Source: Stenotrophomonas sp. 24(2023) (GTDB lineage: Bacteria > Pseudomonadota > Gammaproteobacteria > Xanthomonadales > Xanthomonadaceae). Taken from it: 64,000 nt of DNA. A program made the position numbers and the translations under genes. Positions 8,862-17,610 of this stretch are shown in pieces (the first letter of the stretch is position 1; the number at the start of each line of letters is the position of its first letter). The stretch lies in assembly GCF_030913365.1 (NCBI RefSeq), contig NZ_CP133160.1, forward strand, positions 2,952,001-3,016,000, read 5' to 3'. A model generated the notes under the pieces. It was not told the origin of the DNA. It made no database searches and worked only from the letters and a program-made list of their open reading frames with translations.

Positions 8862-9866
8862 TCAATGCGACCGCTGTACCGCGTAGCGGGCCAGACCACG
8901 CAGGGCGGCCACGGCATCGTTGTCGGCCAGGCCGTCCAGGGCACGCTCGGCGCGCTCGGCATATTCCTCGGCGCGGGTGCGGCTGTAATCCAGGCCACCG
9001 GTCGCGCGGATCGCGGCCAGCACCTCGGGCATGGCCGAGGCATCGCCGTTCTGCACGATGCCGCGCAGGCGCTCGCGGGTGGCCGCATCGGAATGGGCCA
9101 TCGCATGGATCAGCGGCAGGGTGGCCTTGCCTTCGGCCAGGTCATCGCCCAGGTTCTTGCCCAGTTCGTCGGCGTTGGCCGAATAATCCAGCACGTCATC
9201 GGCAATCTGGAAGGCGTAGCCGAGGTTCATGCCGTAGTCGTACAGCGCCTGCTGGGTGGCCTCGTCCACGCCGCTGGCCAGCGCGCCCAGGCGCGTGCCG
9301 GCGGCGAACAGCACGGCGGTCTTGCGCTCGATCACGCGCAGGTAGGCCGCTTCGTCGGTGTCCGGGTTGTGTACGTGCAGCAGCTGCAGCACTTCGCCTT
9401 CGGCGATGCGGTTGGTGGTGTCGGCCAGGATCTGCATGACCGCCATCCGGTCCAGTTCCACCATCAGCTGGAAGCTGCGCGAATACAGGAAGTCGCCCAC
9501 CAGCACGCTCGGGGCGTTGCCCCACAGGGCGTTGGCGGTGCTGCGGCCGCGCCGCAGGCTCGATTCGTCCACCACATCGTCGTGCAGCAGGGTGGAGGTA
9601 TGGATGAATTCGATGATCGCCGCCAGCTGGTGGTGCTCGGCCCCGGCCCCGCTGCCGCCGACGGCGTGGCCGGCCAGCATCACCAGCATCGGCCGCAGGC
9701 GCTTGCCGCCGGCGGAAATGATGTGGTCGGCGATCTGGTTGATCAGTACGACGTCCGAAGACAGCCGGCGCCGGATCAGGGCATCGACGGCGGCCATGTC
9801 GGCCGCGGCAAGCGACTGGATCTGGGGCAGGCCCAGGGCGGGACGGGTGTCTTCGGTGATGGTCAT
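8862..9866 (-). CDS. ispB: Polyprenyl (octaprenyl-type) diphosphate synthase
   Basis: A 334-residue all-trans polyprenyl diphosphate synthase, which extends farnesyl diphosphate with isopentenyl diphosphate to make the ubiquinone side chain. GGKRLRP is at about 53-59, the first Asp-rich motif DDVVD at 96-100, and the second, DDVLD, near 225, with the usual FQIADDVLDYSA context. Length matches IspB. The chain length made is inferred from the family rather than read from the sequence. It is transcribed divergently from the alpha-glucosidase gene, and the maltose-type operator at 9984-9997 lies in the shared gap but 118 bp from this start. Confidence 0.93.
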   Translation of the reverse strand: MTITEDTRPALGLPQIQSLAAADMAAVDALIRRRLSSDVVLINQIADHIISAGGKRLRPMLVMLAGHAVGGSGAGAEHHQLAAIIEFIHTSTLLHDDVVDESSLRRGRSTANALWGNAPSVLVGDFLYSRSFQLMVELDRMAVMQILADTTNRIAEGEVLQLLHVHNPDTDEAAYLRVIERKTAVLFAAGTRLGALASGVDEATQQALYDYGMNLGYAFQIADDVLDYSANADELGKNLGDDLAEGKATLPLIHAMAHSDAATRERLRGIVQNGDASAMPEVLAAIRATGGLDYSRTRAEEYAERAERALDGLADNDAVAALRGLARYAVQRSH

Positions 9867-9983
9867 GCGATCAGGCTTTCAGGCGTGGGGCAATTATAGG
9901 CGCTGCCTGTGAATTCGGGCGGAAAGCCGTATCGACCTGCCCAGTGGCGGGGCGGGCGGGTGGGCCGATGGCCCGGTTGGCCG

Positions 9984-9997
9984 TGAATACGTATGCA
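9984..9997 (+). promoter_or_regulatory. Maltose-regulon operator, copy 1
   Basis: TGAATACGTATGCA, a near-palindrome centred on TACGTA. The identical 14 bases occur at 17448-17461 and, inverted, at 15234-15247, each in front of a starch/maltose gene. The form fits a LacI-family operator. This copy lies 95 bp upstream of the alpha-glucosidase start. Confidence 0.8.
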
Positions 9998-10091
9998 GAT
10001 CCGGCCATGGCAGCGGGGCCGCCGCTAAGCTTTGAGGGGTTCGTTCCAGCCCGCCCGCCGGCGGGCCCAGCAGCCCGGAGGGGGGCGCTCG

Positions 10092-11705
10092 ATGTCGCAG
10101 AATCCATGGTGGCGCGGAGCCGTCATCTACCAGATCTATCCCCGCAGTTTCCTGGACGCCAACGGCGACGGGGTGGGCGACCTGCCCGGCATCATCGAGC
10201 GGCTGGACTACATTGCCGCCCTGGGCGTCGATGCGATCTGGATCTCGCCGTTCTTCAAATCGCCGATGGCCGACTTCGGCTATGACATCGCCGATTACCG
10301 CGATGTCGACCCGCTGTTCGGCACCCTGGACGACTTCGACCGCCTGCTGGCCAAGGCCCATGGGCTGGGTTTGAAGGTGATGATCGACCAGGTACTCAGC
10401 CATACCTCCATCGAGCACGCCTGGTTCCGTGAAAGCCGGCAGGACCGCACCAACCCCAAGGCCGACTGGTACGTGTGGGCCGACCCGCGCGAGGACGGTA
10501 CCGCGCCGAACAACTGGATGTCGCTGTTCGGTGGCGTGGCCTGGCAGTGGGAACCACGCCGGGAACAGTACTTCCTGCACAATTTCCTGGCCGACCAGCC
10601 GGACCTGAACTTCCACAATCCGCAGGTGCAGCAGGCCACGCTGGACAACGTGCGCTTCTGGCTGGACCGCGGTGTGGACGGCTTCCGCCTGGATGCGATC
10701 AACTTCTGCTTCCATGACCGCCAGCTGCGCGACAACCCGCCCAAGCCGGCCGACAAGCGGGTGGGGCGTGGCTTCAGCCCGGACAACCCGTACGCCTACC
10801 AGTACCACTATTTCAACAACACCCAGCCGGAAAACCTGCCGTTCCTGGAACAGCTGCGCGCGCTGCTGGACGCGTACCCCGGCGCGGTGAGCCTGGGCGA
10901 GATCTCCTCGGAGGATTCGCTGGCCACCACCGCCGAATACACCAGCGCCGGCCGCCTGCACATGGGCTACAGCTTCGAGCTGCTGGTGGATGATTACAGC
11001 GCGGCCTACATCCGCGACACGGTCTCGCGCCTGGAAGCGGCGATGACCGAAGGCTGGCCGTGCTGGGCCATTTCCAACCACGACGTGGTGCGTGCGGTCA
11101 CCCGCTGGGGCGGCGAGCCGGCCAACCCGCGCCTGGCCCGCATGCTGGTGGCGATGCTGTGCTCGCTGCGCGGTTCGATCTGCCTGTACCAGGGCGAGGA
11201 GCTGGGCCTGGGCGAGGCCGAGGTGCCGTTCGAGGCCCTGCAGGACCCCTACGGCATCACGTTCTGGCCGAACTTCAAGGGGCGTGATGGCTGCCGGACC
11301 CCGCTGCCGTGGACCGATGCGCCGCAGGCCGGCTTCACCGCCGGCCAGCCGTGGCTGCCGATCCCGGCCGAGCACCGGGCCCGCTCGGTGGCCACCCAGG
11401 CGGCCGATCCGGGCTCGGTTCTGGCCGCGTTCCGGGCCTTCCTGGCCTGGCGCCGTACCCAGCCGGTGCTGTTGCAGGGTACGATCAGGTTCCTGGACAG
11501 CGCCGAGCCGGTCCTGCTGTTTGAACGCACGCTGGGGGAACAGACCCTGCTGCTGGCGTTCAACCTGGCTGGCGAGAGCGTCCGCCACCGGCTGCCGGAA
11601 GGCCGCTGGGAGGCGGTAGCGGTACCCGGGCCGGATGCAGGCCACGCCGAAGCGGGCGAACTGCATCTGCCGGCCCATGCGGTGTACTGCGCGCGGCGCG
11701 TCTGA
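10092..11705 (+). CDS. GH13 alpha-glucosidase (XgtA-like)
   Basis: A 537-residue cytoplasmic-looking glycoside hydrolase family 13 enzyme that splits short alpha-1,4-gluco-oligosaccharides. Catalytic residues are readable as nucleophile Asp201 (VDGFRLDAI), acid/base Glu270 (SLGEISSED) and Asp331 (SNHDVVRA). The length and these three positions match XgtA, the alpha-glucosyl-transferring GH13_23 enzyme of Xanthomonas campestris. The start MSQNPWWRGAVIYQIYPRSF was chosen because it begins the GH13 domain directly and has GGAGG just upstream; an ATG at 10032 would add a basic, unrelated stretch. No signal peptide is seen, so substrate must be imported, consistent with the sugar transporter at 19800-21287. 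Confidence 0.93.
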   Translation: MSQNPWWRGAVIYQIYPRSFLDANGDGVGDLPGIIERLDYIAALGVDAIWISPFFKSPMADFGYDIADYRDVDPLFGTLDDFDRLLAKAHGLGLKVMIDQVLSHTSIEHAWFRESRQDRTNPKADWYVWADPREDGTAPNNWMSLFGGVAWQWEPRREQYFLHNFLADQPDLNFHNPQVQQATLDNVRFWLDRGVDGFRLDAINFCFHDRQLRDNPPKPADKRVGRGFSPDNPYAYQYHYFNNTQPENLPFLEQLRALLDAYPGAVSLGEISSEDSLATTAEYTSAGRLHMGYSFELLVDDYSAAYIRDTVSRLEAAMTEGWPCWAISNHDVVRAVTRWGGEPANPRLARMLVAMLCSLRGSICLYQGEELGLGEAEVPFEALQDPYGITFWPNFKGRDGCRTPLPWTDAPQAGFTAGQPWLPIPAEHRARSVATQAADPGSVLAAFRAFLAWRRTQPVLLQGTIRFLDSAEPVLLFERTLGEQTLLLAFNLAGESVRHRLPEGRWEAVAVPGPDAGHAEAGELHLPAHAVYCARRV

Positions 11706-11731
11706 CCTGTTTCTCCGGTGGCGGTACTTGC

Positions 11732-11764
11732 GGGGACGGGGCCGGAAGGCCCCGTCCCCTTTTT
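11732..11764 (+). terminator. Rho-independent terminator
   Basis: GGGGACGGGGCC, loop GGAA, the complementary arm, then a T run. It ends the alpha-glucosidase transcript. Confidence 0.85.
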
Positions 11765-11801
11765 ATGGGCGGCATTTGCCGGCGTTGGCCGGTGAAGCCC
11801 C

Positions 11802-11824
11802 ATCCACGCATGGCGTGGATCTAC
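11802..11824 (-). repeat. SMAG-type GTAG palindrome
   Basis: On the minus strand this reads GTAG, ATCCACGC, CAT, GCGTGGAT. It is 30 bp outside the 49-bp array and in the opposite orientation to it. Confidence 0.8.
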
Positions 11825-11853
11825 AACGGCGTTCCCGGCCGCCACCCGGGATG

Positions 11854-12264
11854 ATCCACGCCGCGCGTGGATGGCGGACCCCATCCCCACGCGACACGAT
11901 GGGTCCACGCCATGCGTGGATGGCGCACCCCGTACCCGCGCGGCAGGGTTAATCCACGCCACGCGTGGATGGCGCACCCCATACCCGCGCGGCACGGTAG
12001 ATCCACGCCATGCGTGGATGGCGCACCCCATCCACGCGCGACACGATGGATCCACGCCACGCGTGGATGGCGCACCCCATCCCCACGCGACACGATAGAT
12101 CCACGCCGCGCGTGGATGGGGCACCCCATCCCCACGCGACACGATAGATCCACGCCGCGCGTGGATGGCGCACCCCATCCCCGCGCGGCACGGTAGATCC
12201 ACGCCACGCGTGGATGGCGCACCTCATCCCTACGCGACACGATGGATCCACGCCATGCATGGAT
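11854..12264. repeat. Nine-copy 49-bp tandem array of SMAG palindromes
   Basis: A 19-bp hairpin (ATCCACGC, 3-nt centre, GCGTGGAT) begins at 11854, 11903, 11952, 12001, 12050, 12099, 12148, 12197 and 12246: nine copies at exactly 49-bp intervals. The 30-bp spacers are themselves nearly alike, running from GGCGCACCCCAT to CGACACGATAG, so whole units were duplicated. Copies differ mainly in the 3-nt centre (CAT, CAC or CGC); the last copy has a mismatch in one arm. Several copies keep GTAG or ATAG before the hairpin. Frames open through the array on both strands are by-products of the repetition. It occupies the gap between the alpha-glucosidase terminator and the receptor gene's terminator. Confidence 0.9.
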
Positions 12265-12283
12265 GGGCGCGCGCGGTGGCATG

Positions 12284-12314
12284 AAAAAACCCGCTGCACG
12301 CATGCAGCGGGTTT
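12284..12314 (-). terminator. Rho-independent terminator of the TonB receptor gene
   Basis: AAACCCGCTGCA pairs with TGCAGCGGGTTT around a 4-nt loop. On the minus strand the arm ends in TTTTTT, placed 28-58 bp beyond the receptor stop codon. Confidence 0.85.
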
Positions 12315-12341
12315 CCAGTGTTGCAGGACCGTGGCGGAGGC

Positions 12342-15107
12342 TCAGAACTTGTAGTTCACGCCCAGCATGTAGGTGCGGCCCCACTCGGTGTATTCCAGCG
12401 GGCGATCCTTGGTGCCGGCGTAGGTGCGGTACGGCTCGTTGGTCAGGTTGCTTCCCTGCAGCAGCAGGGTCAGCCCGCGCAGGCTGCTGCTGTCGCTGAA
12501 GGTGTAGCTGACCTGCGCATCGGTCACGTTCTCGCCCACCACGTAGCGCAGGGTGCGGTTGCCGTTGAAGTTGCCGATCTCACCGATGAAATCCGAGCGG
12601 CGGCGCTGGCTCACGCGCGCTTCGAAGCCGTTGCGCTCGTAGTAGGCGGTGAGGTTGAACACGCGCTTGGACAGCCCCGGCAGGCTGATCGGGCCGTCGC
12701 CCACGCTCGATGCGCTTTCCGGATCGCGGATCTGGATGTCGCTCTTGTTGAACGTGGCGCTGGCCTGCACACCGAAGCCACGCAGGCTGTCGGTGAGCAT
12801 GTCCAGCGGCAGCGAGGCGGTCAGTTCCAGGCCCTTGAGCGTGCCGCCCTTGCCGTTTTCCGGAGTGGAGAACGTGCCGGTGGTCAGCAGCGGCGCGGTC
12901 ATGCCCGGCGGAATGACATAGCTGCCGAGCAGGTTGCTGAAGTCGTAGTTGTCCACCGACTGGGTGTAGACGTAGCTCTTCAGGTCCTTGTAGAAGATCG
13001 CCGCGGCCACGTAGGCCTTCTCGCCGAAGTACTTCTCGTAGGACAGGTCCAGTGCGTTGGCCCGCCACGGATCCAGCAGCGGGTTGCCGCCGCTGCCGCC
13101 GGGCTTGCCGGTAGCGGTATCCACGCCGAATTCCAGGCCCGAACGCATCTGGTCCACGCGCGGCCGCGCGACCTGCTTGGCGGCGGCGAAGCGCAGCGTC
13201 TGCTGGTGCGGGAACATGAAGACCAGGTTCAGGCTCGGCAGCCAGTCGTTGTACTTCTTGCCGGCATCGATCGGCAGCACGTTCTGGCCGGCCGGGCGCG
13301 AGCTGTCGAAGTAGTTCGACTGCGAGCTCTGGTCGGCGTGCTGCATCTGCACGCCGATGTTGCCGCGCACGCCCACCACGCCCCATTCGGTATCGATGTT
13401 GGCGCGCACCCAGGCGGTGGTGATCTTTTCCTGCACCGTCCACGACTTGGGAATCAGGTAGTCCAGGTTGGTGACCGGGTTGAAGGTCATGTAGCGCTGC
13501 ACGGCCGCCGGCACGTTCCAGGCCGGGATGTAGCCCAGGCCGGCGAAGCCGAGGTTGACCGGGTTGTACTGCAGGTCCTGGGCGATGTTGGCATCGCCCT
13601 GCGCGCCGAGCAGGATGTTGCCTTCGGCCTGGGTCTTCTGCTTGCGGCGGTCGGCGTAGTTCACGCCCACATCCAGCCCGGAGAACCACGGCAGCGCCTC
13701 GGGCATCGGCAGGGTAGCGGCCAGCTTGGCACTCTTCAGGCGGTCTTCCACCTGCGGCACCTTGCCGTAGCCGGAGCCGTAGATGGTGTTGGTCAGGAAC
13801 AGCGCATCGGGATTGGAGTAATCACGCCCGGGGCTGATCTGCGAGAAGCCGTTCGGGTTGACCACCACGCCGATGGTGTCGAACTGCGGGCGCGGGGTCA
13901 GCTGCAGGTTGTTTTCCAGGTTCAGCTCGTCACGCGTGGCCTTGGAGTAGCTCAGGTCGGCCACCAGCTTGACCCGGTCGAAGTTGAGCTCGTTGTTCCA
14001 GCCGAAGGCGTCGATCTTGTCCTTGCGCTTGTTGTACATGCCCCGTACCAGCGGGTAGGCATTGTTCAACGTGCCGCCAGTGAAGGTGCCACTGGCATTG
14101 CGTCCGACATTGCTGAACACCGGCAGCTGCGCGTTGGGATTGTTGCTGTCTTCACCGTTGCCACTGAGGCTCAGCTCGAACTGGTTGGCGGTGTCGATCT
14201 GCTCGGCTTCGGTGTGGAACGCATCGAAGGTGCTGGTCCAGGTGTTGGACGGGCGGAACTGCACGGTGGCCATCACACCATCGCGCTTGTTGTTGCCGGT
14301 ACGGCGCAGCGCCTTGATGCCATCGCTGAAGAACGTGCCCGGCGCAACACCGGGACGGGCGCCCTTGTCGGTGTTCTCGGTGCTCCACGGCTCGTACAGG
14401 CCGACCTGGTTTTCCTGGATCGGTGTGTCGCTGTGGGCATAGCCGATGGCAATGCCCAGGGTCTTGTCGAAGAACTGGTCGATGTAGCTGGCGCTGAAGC
14501 GGTTGCCGAACGCATCGGTGTTGGCGGCCTTGCCCAGCGAACTCTTCTGATAGCGGCCGCTGACGGCGATCACGCGCTCGGAATAGCTCAGCGGGCGTGC
14601 GGTCTGCATGTCGATGGTGCCCGACAGGCCCTGGCCGACCAGCGCGGCATCGGGGGTCTTGTACACGGTCACGCCGTTGACCAGTTCCGAGGGGTACTGG
14701 TCGAACTCCACGCTGCGGTTGTCACCGGTGCTGACCACTTCGCGGCCGTTGAGCAGGGTGGTGGCGAAATCCGGCGACAGGCCGCGCACGCTGATCACCT
14801 GGGCACGGCCGGCCACGCGCTGGGCGGCCAGGCCGGGCAGGCGGCCCAGCGATTCGGCGATGCTCACATCCGGCAGCTTGCCGATGTCCTCGGCCGAGAT
14901 CGCCTCGACCACCGAGGTGGCGTCCTGCTTGATGGCGATGGCATTTTCGATGCCGCGGCGGATGCCGGTGACCTGCACCGTATCCAGGTTGACGGCGGCG
15001 CTGCCGGTCGGTGCCTGCGTGGCCGGGGCGGACTGGGCCGACGCCAGCGTCGGCGACAGGACGACGGCCAGCGCCAGGCTCAGCGCACTGCGCTTGTGGT
15101 TCAACAT
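12342..15107 (-). CDS. TonB-dependent receptor, maltodextrin type (MalA-like)
   Basis: A 921-residue outer-membrane receptor of the Xanthomonas/Caulobacter TonB-receptor class. A signal peptide ending LASAQ is followed by the plug (SVVEAISAEDIGKLPDVSIA, then VRGLSPDFATTLLNGREV) and a large beta-barrel ending in aromatic Phe (MLGVNYKF), the outer-membrane sorting signal. The start has GGGAGG just upstream. The operator at 15234-15247 lies about 127 bp upstream. By context it imports maltodextrins across the outer membrane, like Caulobacter MalA; the substrate is inferred from its neighbours and not from the barrel. Confidence 0.9.
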   Translation of the reverse strand: MLNHKRSALSLALAVVLSPTLASAQSAPATQAPTGSAAVNLDTVQVTGIRRGIENAIAIKQDATSVVEAISAEDIGKLPDVSIAESLGRLPGLAAQRVAGRAQVISVRGLSPDFATTLLNGREVVSTGDNRSVEFDQYPSELVNGVTVYKTPDAALVGQGLSGTIDMQTARPLSYSERVIAVSGRYQKSSLGKAANTDAFGNRFSASYIDQFFDKTLGIAIGYAHSDTPIQENQVGLYEPWSTENTDKGARPGVAPGTFFSDGIKALRRTGNNKRDGVMATVQFRPSNTWTSTFDAFHTEAEQIDTANQFELSLSGNGEDSNNPNAQLPVFSNVGRNASGTFTGGTLNNAYPLVRGMYNKRKDKIDAFGWNNELNFDRVKLVADLSYSKATRDELNLENNLQLTPRPQFDTIGVVVNPNGFSQISPGRDYSNPDALFLTNTIYGSGYGKVPQVEDRLKSAKLAATLPMPEALPWFSGLDVGVNYADRRKQKTQAEGNILLGAQGDANIAQDLQYNPVNLGFAGLGYIPAWNVPAAVQRYMTFNPVTNLDYLIPKSWTVQEKITTAWVRANIDTEWGVVGVRGNIGVQMQHADQSSQSNYFDSSRPAGQNVLPIDAGKKYNDWLPSLNLVFMFPHQQTLRFAAAKQVARPRVDQMRSGLEFGVDTATGKPGGSGGNPLLDPWRANALDLSYEKYFGEKAYVAAAIFYKDLKSYVYTQSVDNYDFSNLLGSYVIPPGMTAPLLTTGTFSTPENGKGGTLKGLELTASLPLDMLTDSLRGFGVQASATFNKSDIQIRDPESASSVGDGPISLPGLSKRVFNLTAYYERNGFEARVSQRRRSDFIGEIGNFNGNRTLRYVVGENVTDAQVSYTFSDSSSLRGLTLLLQGSNLTNEPYRTYAGTKDRPLEYTEWGRTYMLGVNYKF

Positions 15108-15233
15108 TTTCCCCTCCCAGGCAATGTTGCGGATCGATTCTGTGGTTGGCCCGGAGGACCCGGGAGCGTCGCGGCGAGGTGGCCGTTGACTGCGTGGCTA
15201 TGGTAGGCAGCGCGTGTTCGGCGTGAATCACCC

Positions 15234-15247
15234 TGCATACGTATTCA
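15234..15247 (-). promoter_or_regulatory. Maltose-regulon operator, copy 2
   Basis: Exact reverse complement of the 14-bp site at 9984-9997, in the promoter region of the TonB receptor. Confidence 0.8.
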
Positions 15248-15331
15248 ATGGCGTGTGCAGGGTTGTAATCGATTCCAAGACAAGTGCCCGCATGCGCCTG
15301 GCGATGCCCGGCGCATGCAGGGCCTGTCTGT

Positions 15332-17383
15332 TCACTTCACCGGCGTGAAGCGGATGGCCTGGCCGCCGCCCGGCGCGAGCACCAGGTCCAGCCGGTCGGT
15401 ACGGGTGACCTCGCGGGTTTCACGCGCGAAGGCGAACGGATTGCTGCGGAAATCCGCACCGGCCCCATCGCGGTAGATCTCCGCCCGGTAGCGCACGCCC
15501 GGTTCCAGGAAGCCCAGCGATACCGGCAGCACACGGCCGTGCTCATCGGTGATGCTGCCCAGGAACCAGTCGCGGCTGTGGCGGTCCTTGCGCACGATGG
15601 TCACGTAGTCGCCCACTTCGCCATCGAGCACACGGGTCTGTTCCCAGTCCACGGCCACGTCCTCGATGAAGCGGAACGCATCGCGGTGCTGCAGGTAGTG
15701 CTCGGGCAGGTCGGCGGCCATCTGGATCGGGCTGTAGATCACCACGTACAGCGCCAGCTGGCGTGCCAGCGTGCTGGGAATCGCCTGGCCGTGGCGGCCC
15801 TTCAGGCTGACGATGCCCGGGGTGTAGTCCATCGGCCCGGCCAGCATGCGGGTGAACACCAGGTTGACCTCATGCTCGGGCGGGTTCGGCGGCTGGCCCC
15901 AGGCGTTGTACTCCATGCCACGCGCGCCTTCGCGCGAGATCCAGTTGGGGTAGGTGCGGCGCAGGCCGGTGTCCTTGATCGGCTCGTGCGCGTTGACCGA
16001 CAGGTGCCGGGCCGCGGCTTCCTGCACCACCTTCAGATGATGGCGGGCCATGAACTGGCCGTCATGCCACTCCCGCCACAGCGGGCCGCCAGCCGGATTG
16101 CGCCGGTCCACCTGGCCGTCATCGCAGACATAGCCGGTCTTGAACTGGTCCACGCCCAGCCGCGCGTACAGGTCCAGCGCAGCACCGAGCTGGTCTTCGT
16201 AATGCTCGATGGCACAGCCGGTTTCGTGGTGGCCGATCAGGTGCACGCCCTTCTTCGCGCCATAGGCGGACAGGGCTTCGATATCGAAGTCGGCGGTCGG
16301 CCGGGTGAAATCGAAGTCATAGCCGTTGCCGACCCAGTTGCCATCCCAGCCCGGGTTCCAGCCTTCCACCAGTACGCCACGGAAGCCGTGCGCGGCGGCG
16401 AAGTCGATCACCTTCTTCGTCTTGGCCGTGGTGGCCGCGTGGCGCGGGCCGGTGGCCCAGCTTTCCTGGTCCAGGTGCATCGACCACCACACGCCCAGGT
16501 ATTTGGCCGGTTTCACCCAGCTCACATCGCCCAGCGCATTGGGTTCGTTGAGGTTGAGGATCAGGTCCGACTCGACCAGGCCGCCGGCGTGGTCGGCAAT
16601 CTGCAGCGTGCGCCAGGGCGTGTTGAAGGGCAGGGTGCGGCGGACCTTCCAGCCTTCGGCCGAGGGCGAAAGCTGCGCGCGCAGGCGCTGGCCGTCCACG
16701 CGGCGCAGCCACATGCCGGCGTAGTCCACCAGCTCGGCCTCGTGGATGGCCACGTGCAGGCCGTCGTGGCTGCGCAGGGTCAGCGGCGTGTGTGCCAGCG
16801 GCACCTGGTCCAGCGGCGTGCGCTGGTACAGGTATTCGTAGTGGATCGGCTCGCCGGCCGGAATCCACCACGCGGTGGATTCGGGCGCGATGCTGAACTC
16901 GGTCAGTTCGTCATCGATGATCGCTTCGCGCAGGTTGGGCTGCTGCGGGAATTGGTAGCGGAAGCCCAAGCCGTCGTCGTACACGCGGAACACCACGTCC
17001 AGCCGACGCTGGCGGCCGGTGGTTTCGGCCAGGTGCACGGTCAGTTCGTTGAAGTGGTTGCGGGTAACGCGGCGCTCGCCCCAGGGCTGTTCCCAGGTGT
17101 CGTCCACGCTGCGGCGTTCCTGCCCGAGCACGCTGAAATCGCGGTCCAGGCGGCCATCGCGCAGCTGGAAGCCGAGCTTGGAATCGGCCACCACGGTCTC
17201 GCCCAGGCGCTGCACGCGGTAGCGCGCGGTACCGCCGTCCACGGCCAGGGTGACCTTGAGGATGCCGCCAGGCGATTCCACGCTGGCTTCGATCGGTGCG
17301 GCCAGCAGCGGCGCGGCCAGGGCCAGCAGCAACAGCCCGCACCAGCGTGCGGGCCCACGGACAACAGATGACAACGACAGCAT
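15332..17383 (-). CDS. GH97 alpha-glucosidase (SusB-like), exported
   Basis: A 683-residue glycoside hydrolase family 97 protein. A signal peptide (WCGLLLLALAAPLLAA) precedes the N-terminal beta-sandwich, then a (beta/alpha)8 domain with GVLVEGWNPGWDG, VDQFKTGY, NAHEPIKDTG and REGARGMEYNAWG, and a C-terminal sheet domain. The Glu residues in NAHEP and in REGARGMEYNAW fit the general-base and acid positions of inverting GH97 enzymes such as SusB. It would release glucose from maltodextrins in the periplasm. The start is preceded by GGGAGGGG. It is read divergently from the six-hairpin glycosidase, with one operator in the gap between them. Confidence 0.92.
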   Translation of the reverse strand: MLSLSSVVRGPARWCGLLLLALAAPLLAAPIEASVESPGGILKVTLAVDGGTARYRVQRLGETVVADSKLGFQLRDGRLDRDFSVLGQERRSVDDTWEQPWGERRVTRNHFNELTVHLAETTGRQRRLDVVFRVYDDGLGFRYQFPQQPNLREAIIDDELTEFSIAPESTAWWIPAGEPIHYEYLYQRTPLDQVPLAHTPLTLRSHDGLHVAIHEAELVDYAGMWLRRVDGQRLRAQLSPSAEGWKVRRTLPFNTPWRTLQIADHAGGLVESDLILNLNEPNALGDVSWVKPAKYLGVWWSMHLDQESWATGPRHAATTAKTKKVIDFAAAHGFRGVLVEGWNPGWDGNWVGNGYDFDFTRPTADFDIEALSAYGAKKGVHLIGHHETGCAIEHYEDQLGAALDLYARLGVDQFKTGYVCDDGQVDRRNPAGGPLWREWHDGQFMARHHLKVVQEAAARHLSVNAHEPIKDTGLRRTYPNWISREGARGMEYNAWGQPPNPPEHEVNLVFTRMLAGPMDYTPGIVSLKGRHGQAIPSTLARQLALYVVIYSPIQMAADLPEHYLQHRDAFRFIEDVAVDWEQTRVLDGEVGDYVTIVRKDRHSRDWFLGSITDEHGRVLPVSLGFLEPGVRYRAEIYRDGAGADFRSNPFAFARETREVTRTDRLDLVLAPGGGQAIRFTPVK

Positions 17384-17447
17384 TTCCCCTCCCAGGGCAG
17401 CCGGTAGCTGGCAGCGACCTTACCCAGCCTGCCGCCATGCCCGGCCA

Positions 17448-17461
17448 TGAATACGTATGCA
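17448..17461 (+). promoter_or_regulatory. Maltose-regulon operator, copy 3
   Basis: TGAATACGTATGCA, identical to the site at 9984-9997. It lies 64 bp upstream of the GH97 gene and 149 bp upstream of the six-hairpin glycosidase gene, so one site can serve both divergent promoters. Confidence 0.8.
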
Positions 17462-17610
17462 GGCAGACGCAGGCCGTCACGCCCCGTCTACCATGGCGGC
17501 AGGCACCTTGAGGGAGGGGCCGCGCGCGCAGGCCGGCGACGGCGCTGCGTAACCACAACGCGTGCAAAGAGGGAGGGAGGCCGACGGGCGCAAGCCGGTC
17601 CGCCGCTTCG

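Noticed and set aside
11854..12264. Regular repeats considered as a CRISPR array
   Set aside because: The repeats are 19-bp palindromes and the 30-bp spacers are nearly identical to each other, unlike CRISPR spacers, and no cas gene is nearby.
11867..12384. Repetitive open frames inside the palindrome array on both strands
   Set aside because: They consist of a repeated HAWMAHP-type or RGWGAPST-type pattern caused by the 49-bp repeat and have no start signals.
12318..15206. Long open frame opposite the TonB receptor gene (plus strand)
   Set aside because: Antisense shadow. The minus-strand product has a signal peptide, plug, barrel and terminal Phe, while this one is low-complexity.
15284..17371. 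Long open frame opposite the GH97 gene (plus strand)
   Set aside because: Antisense shadow of a clear glycosidase; no family features.
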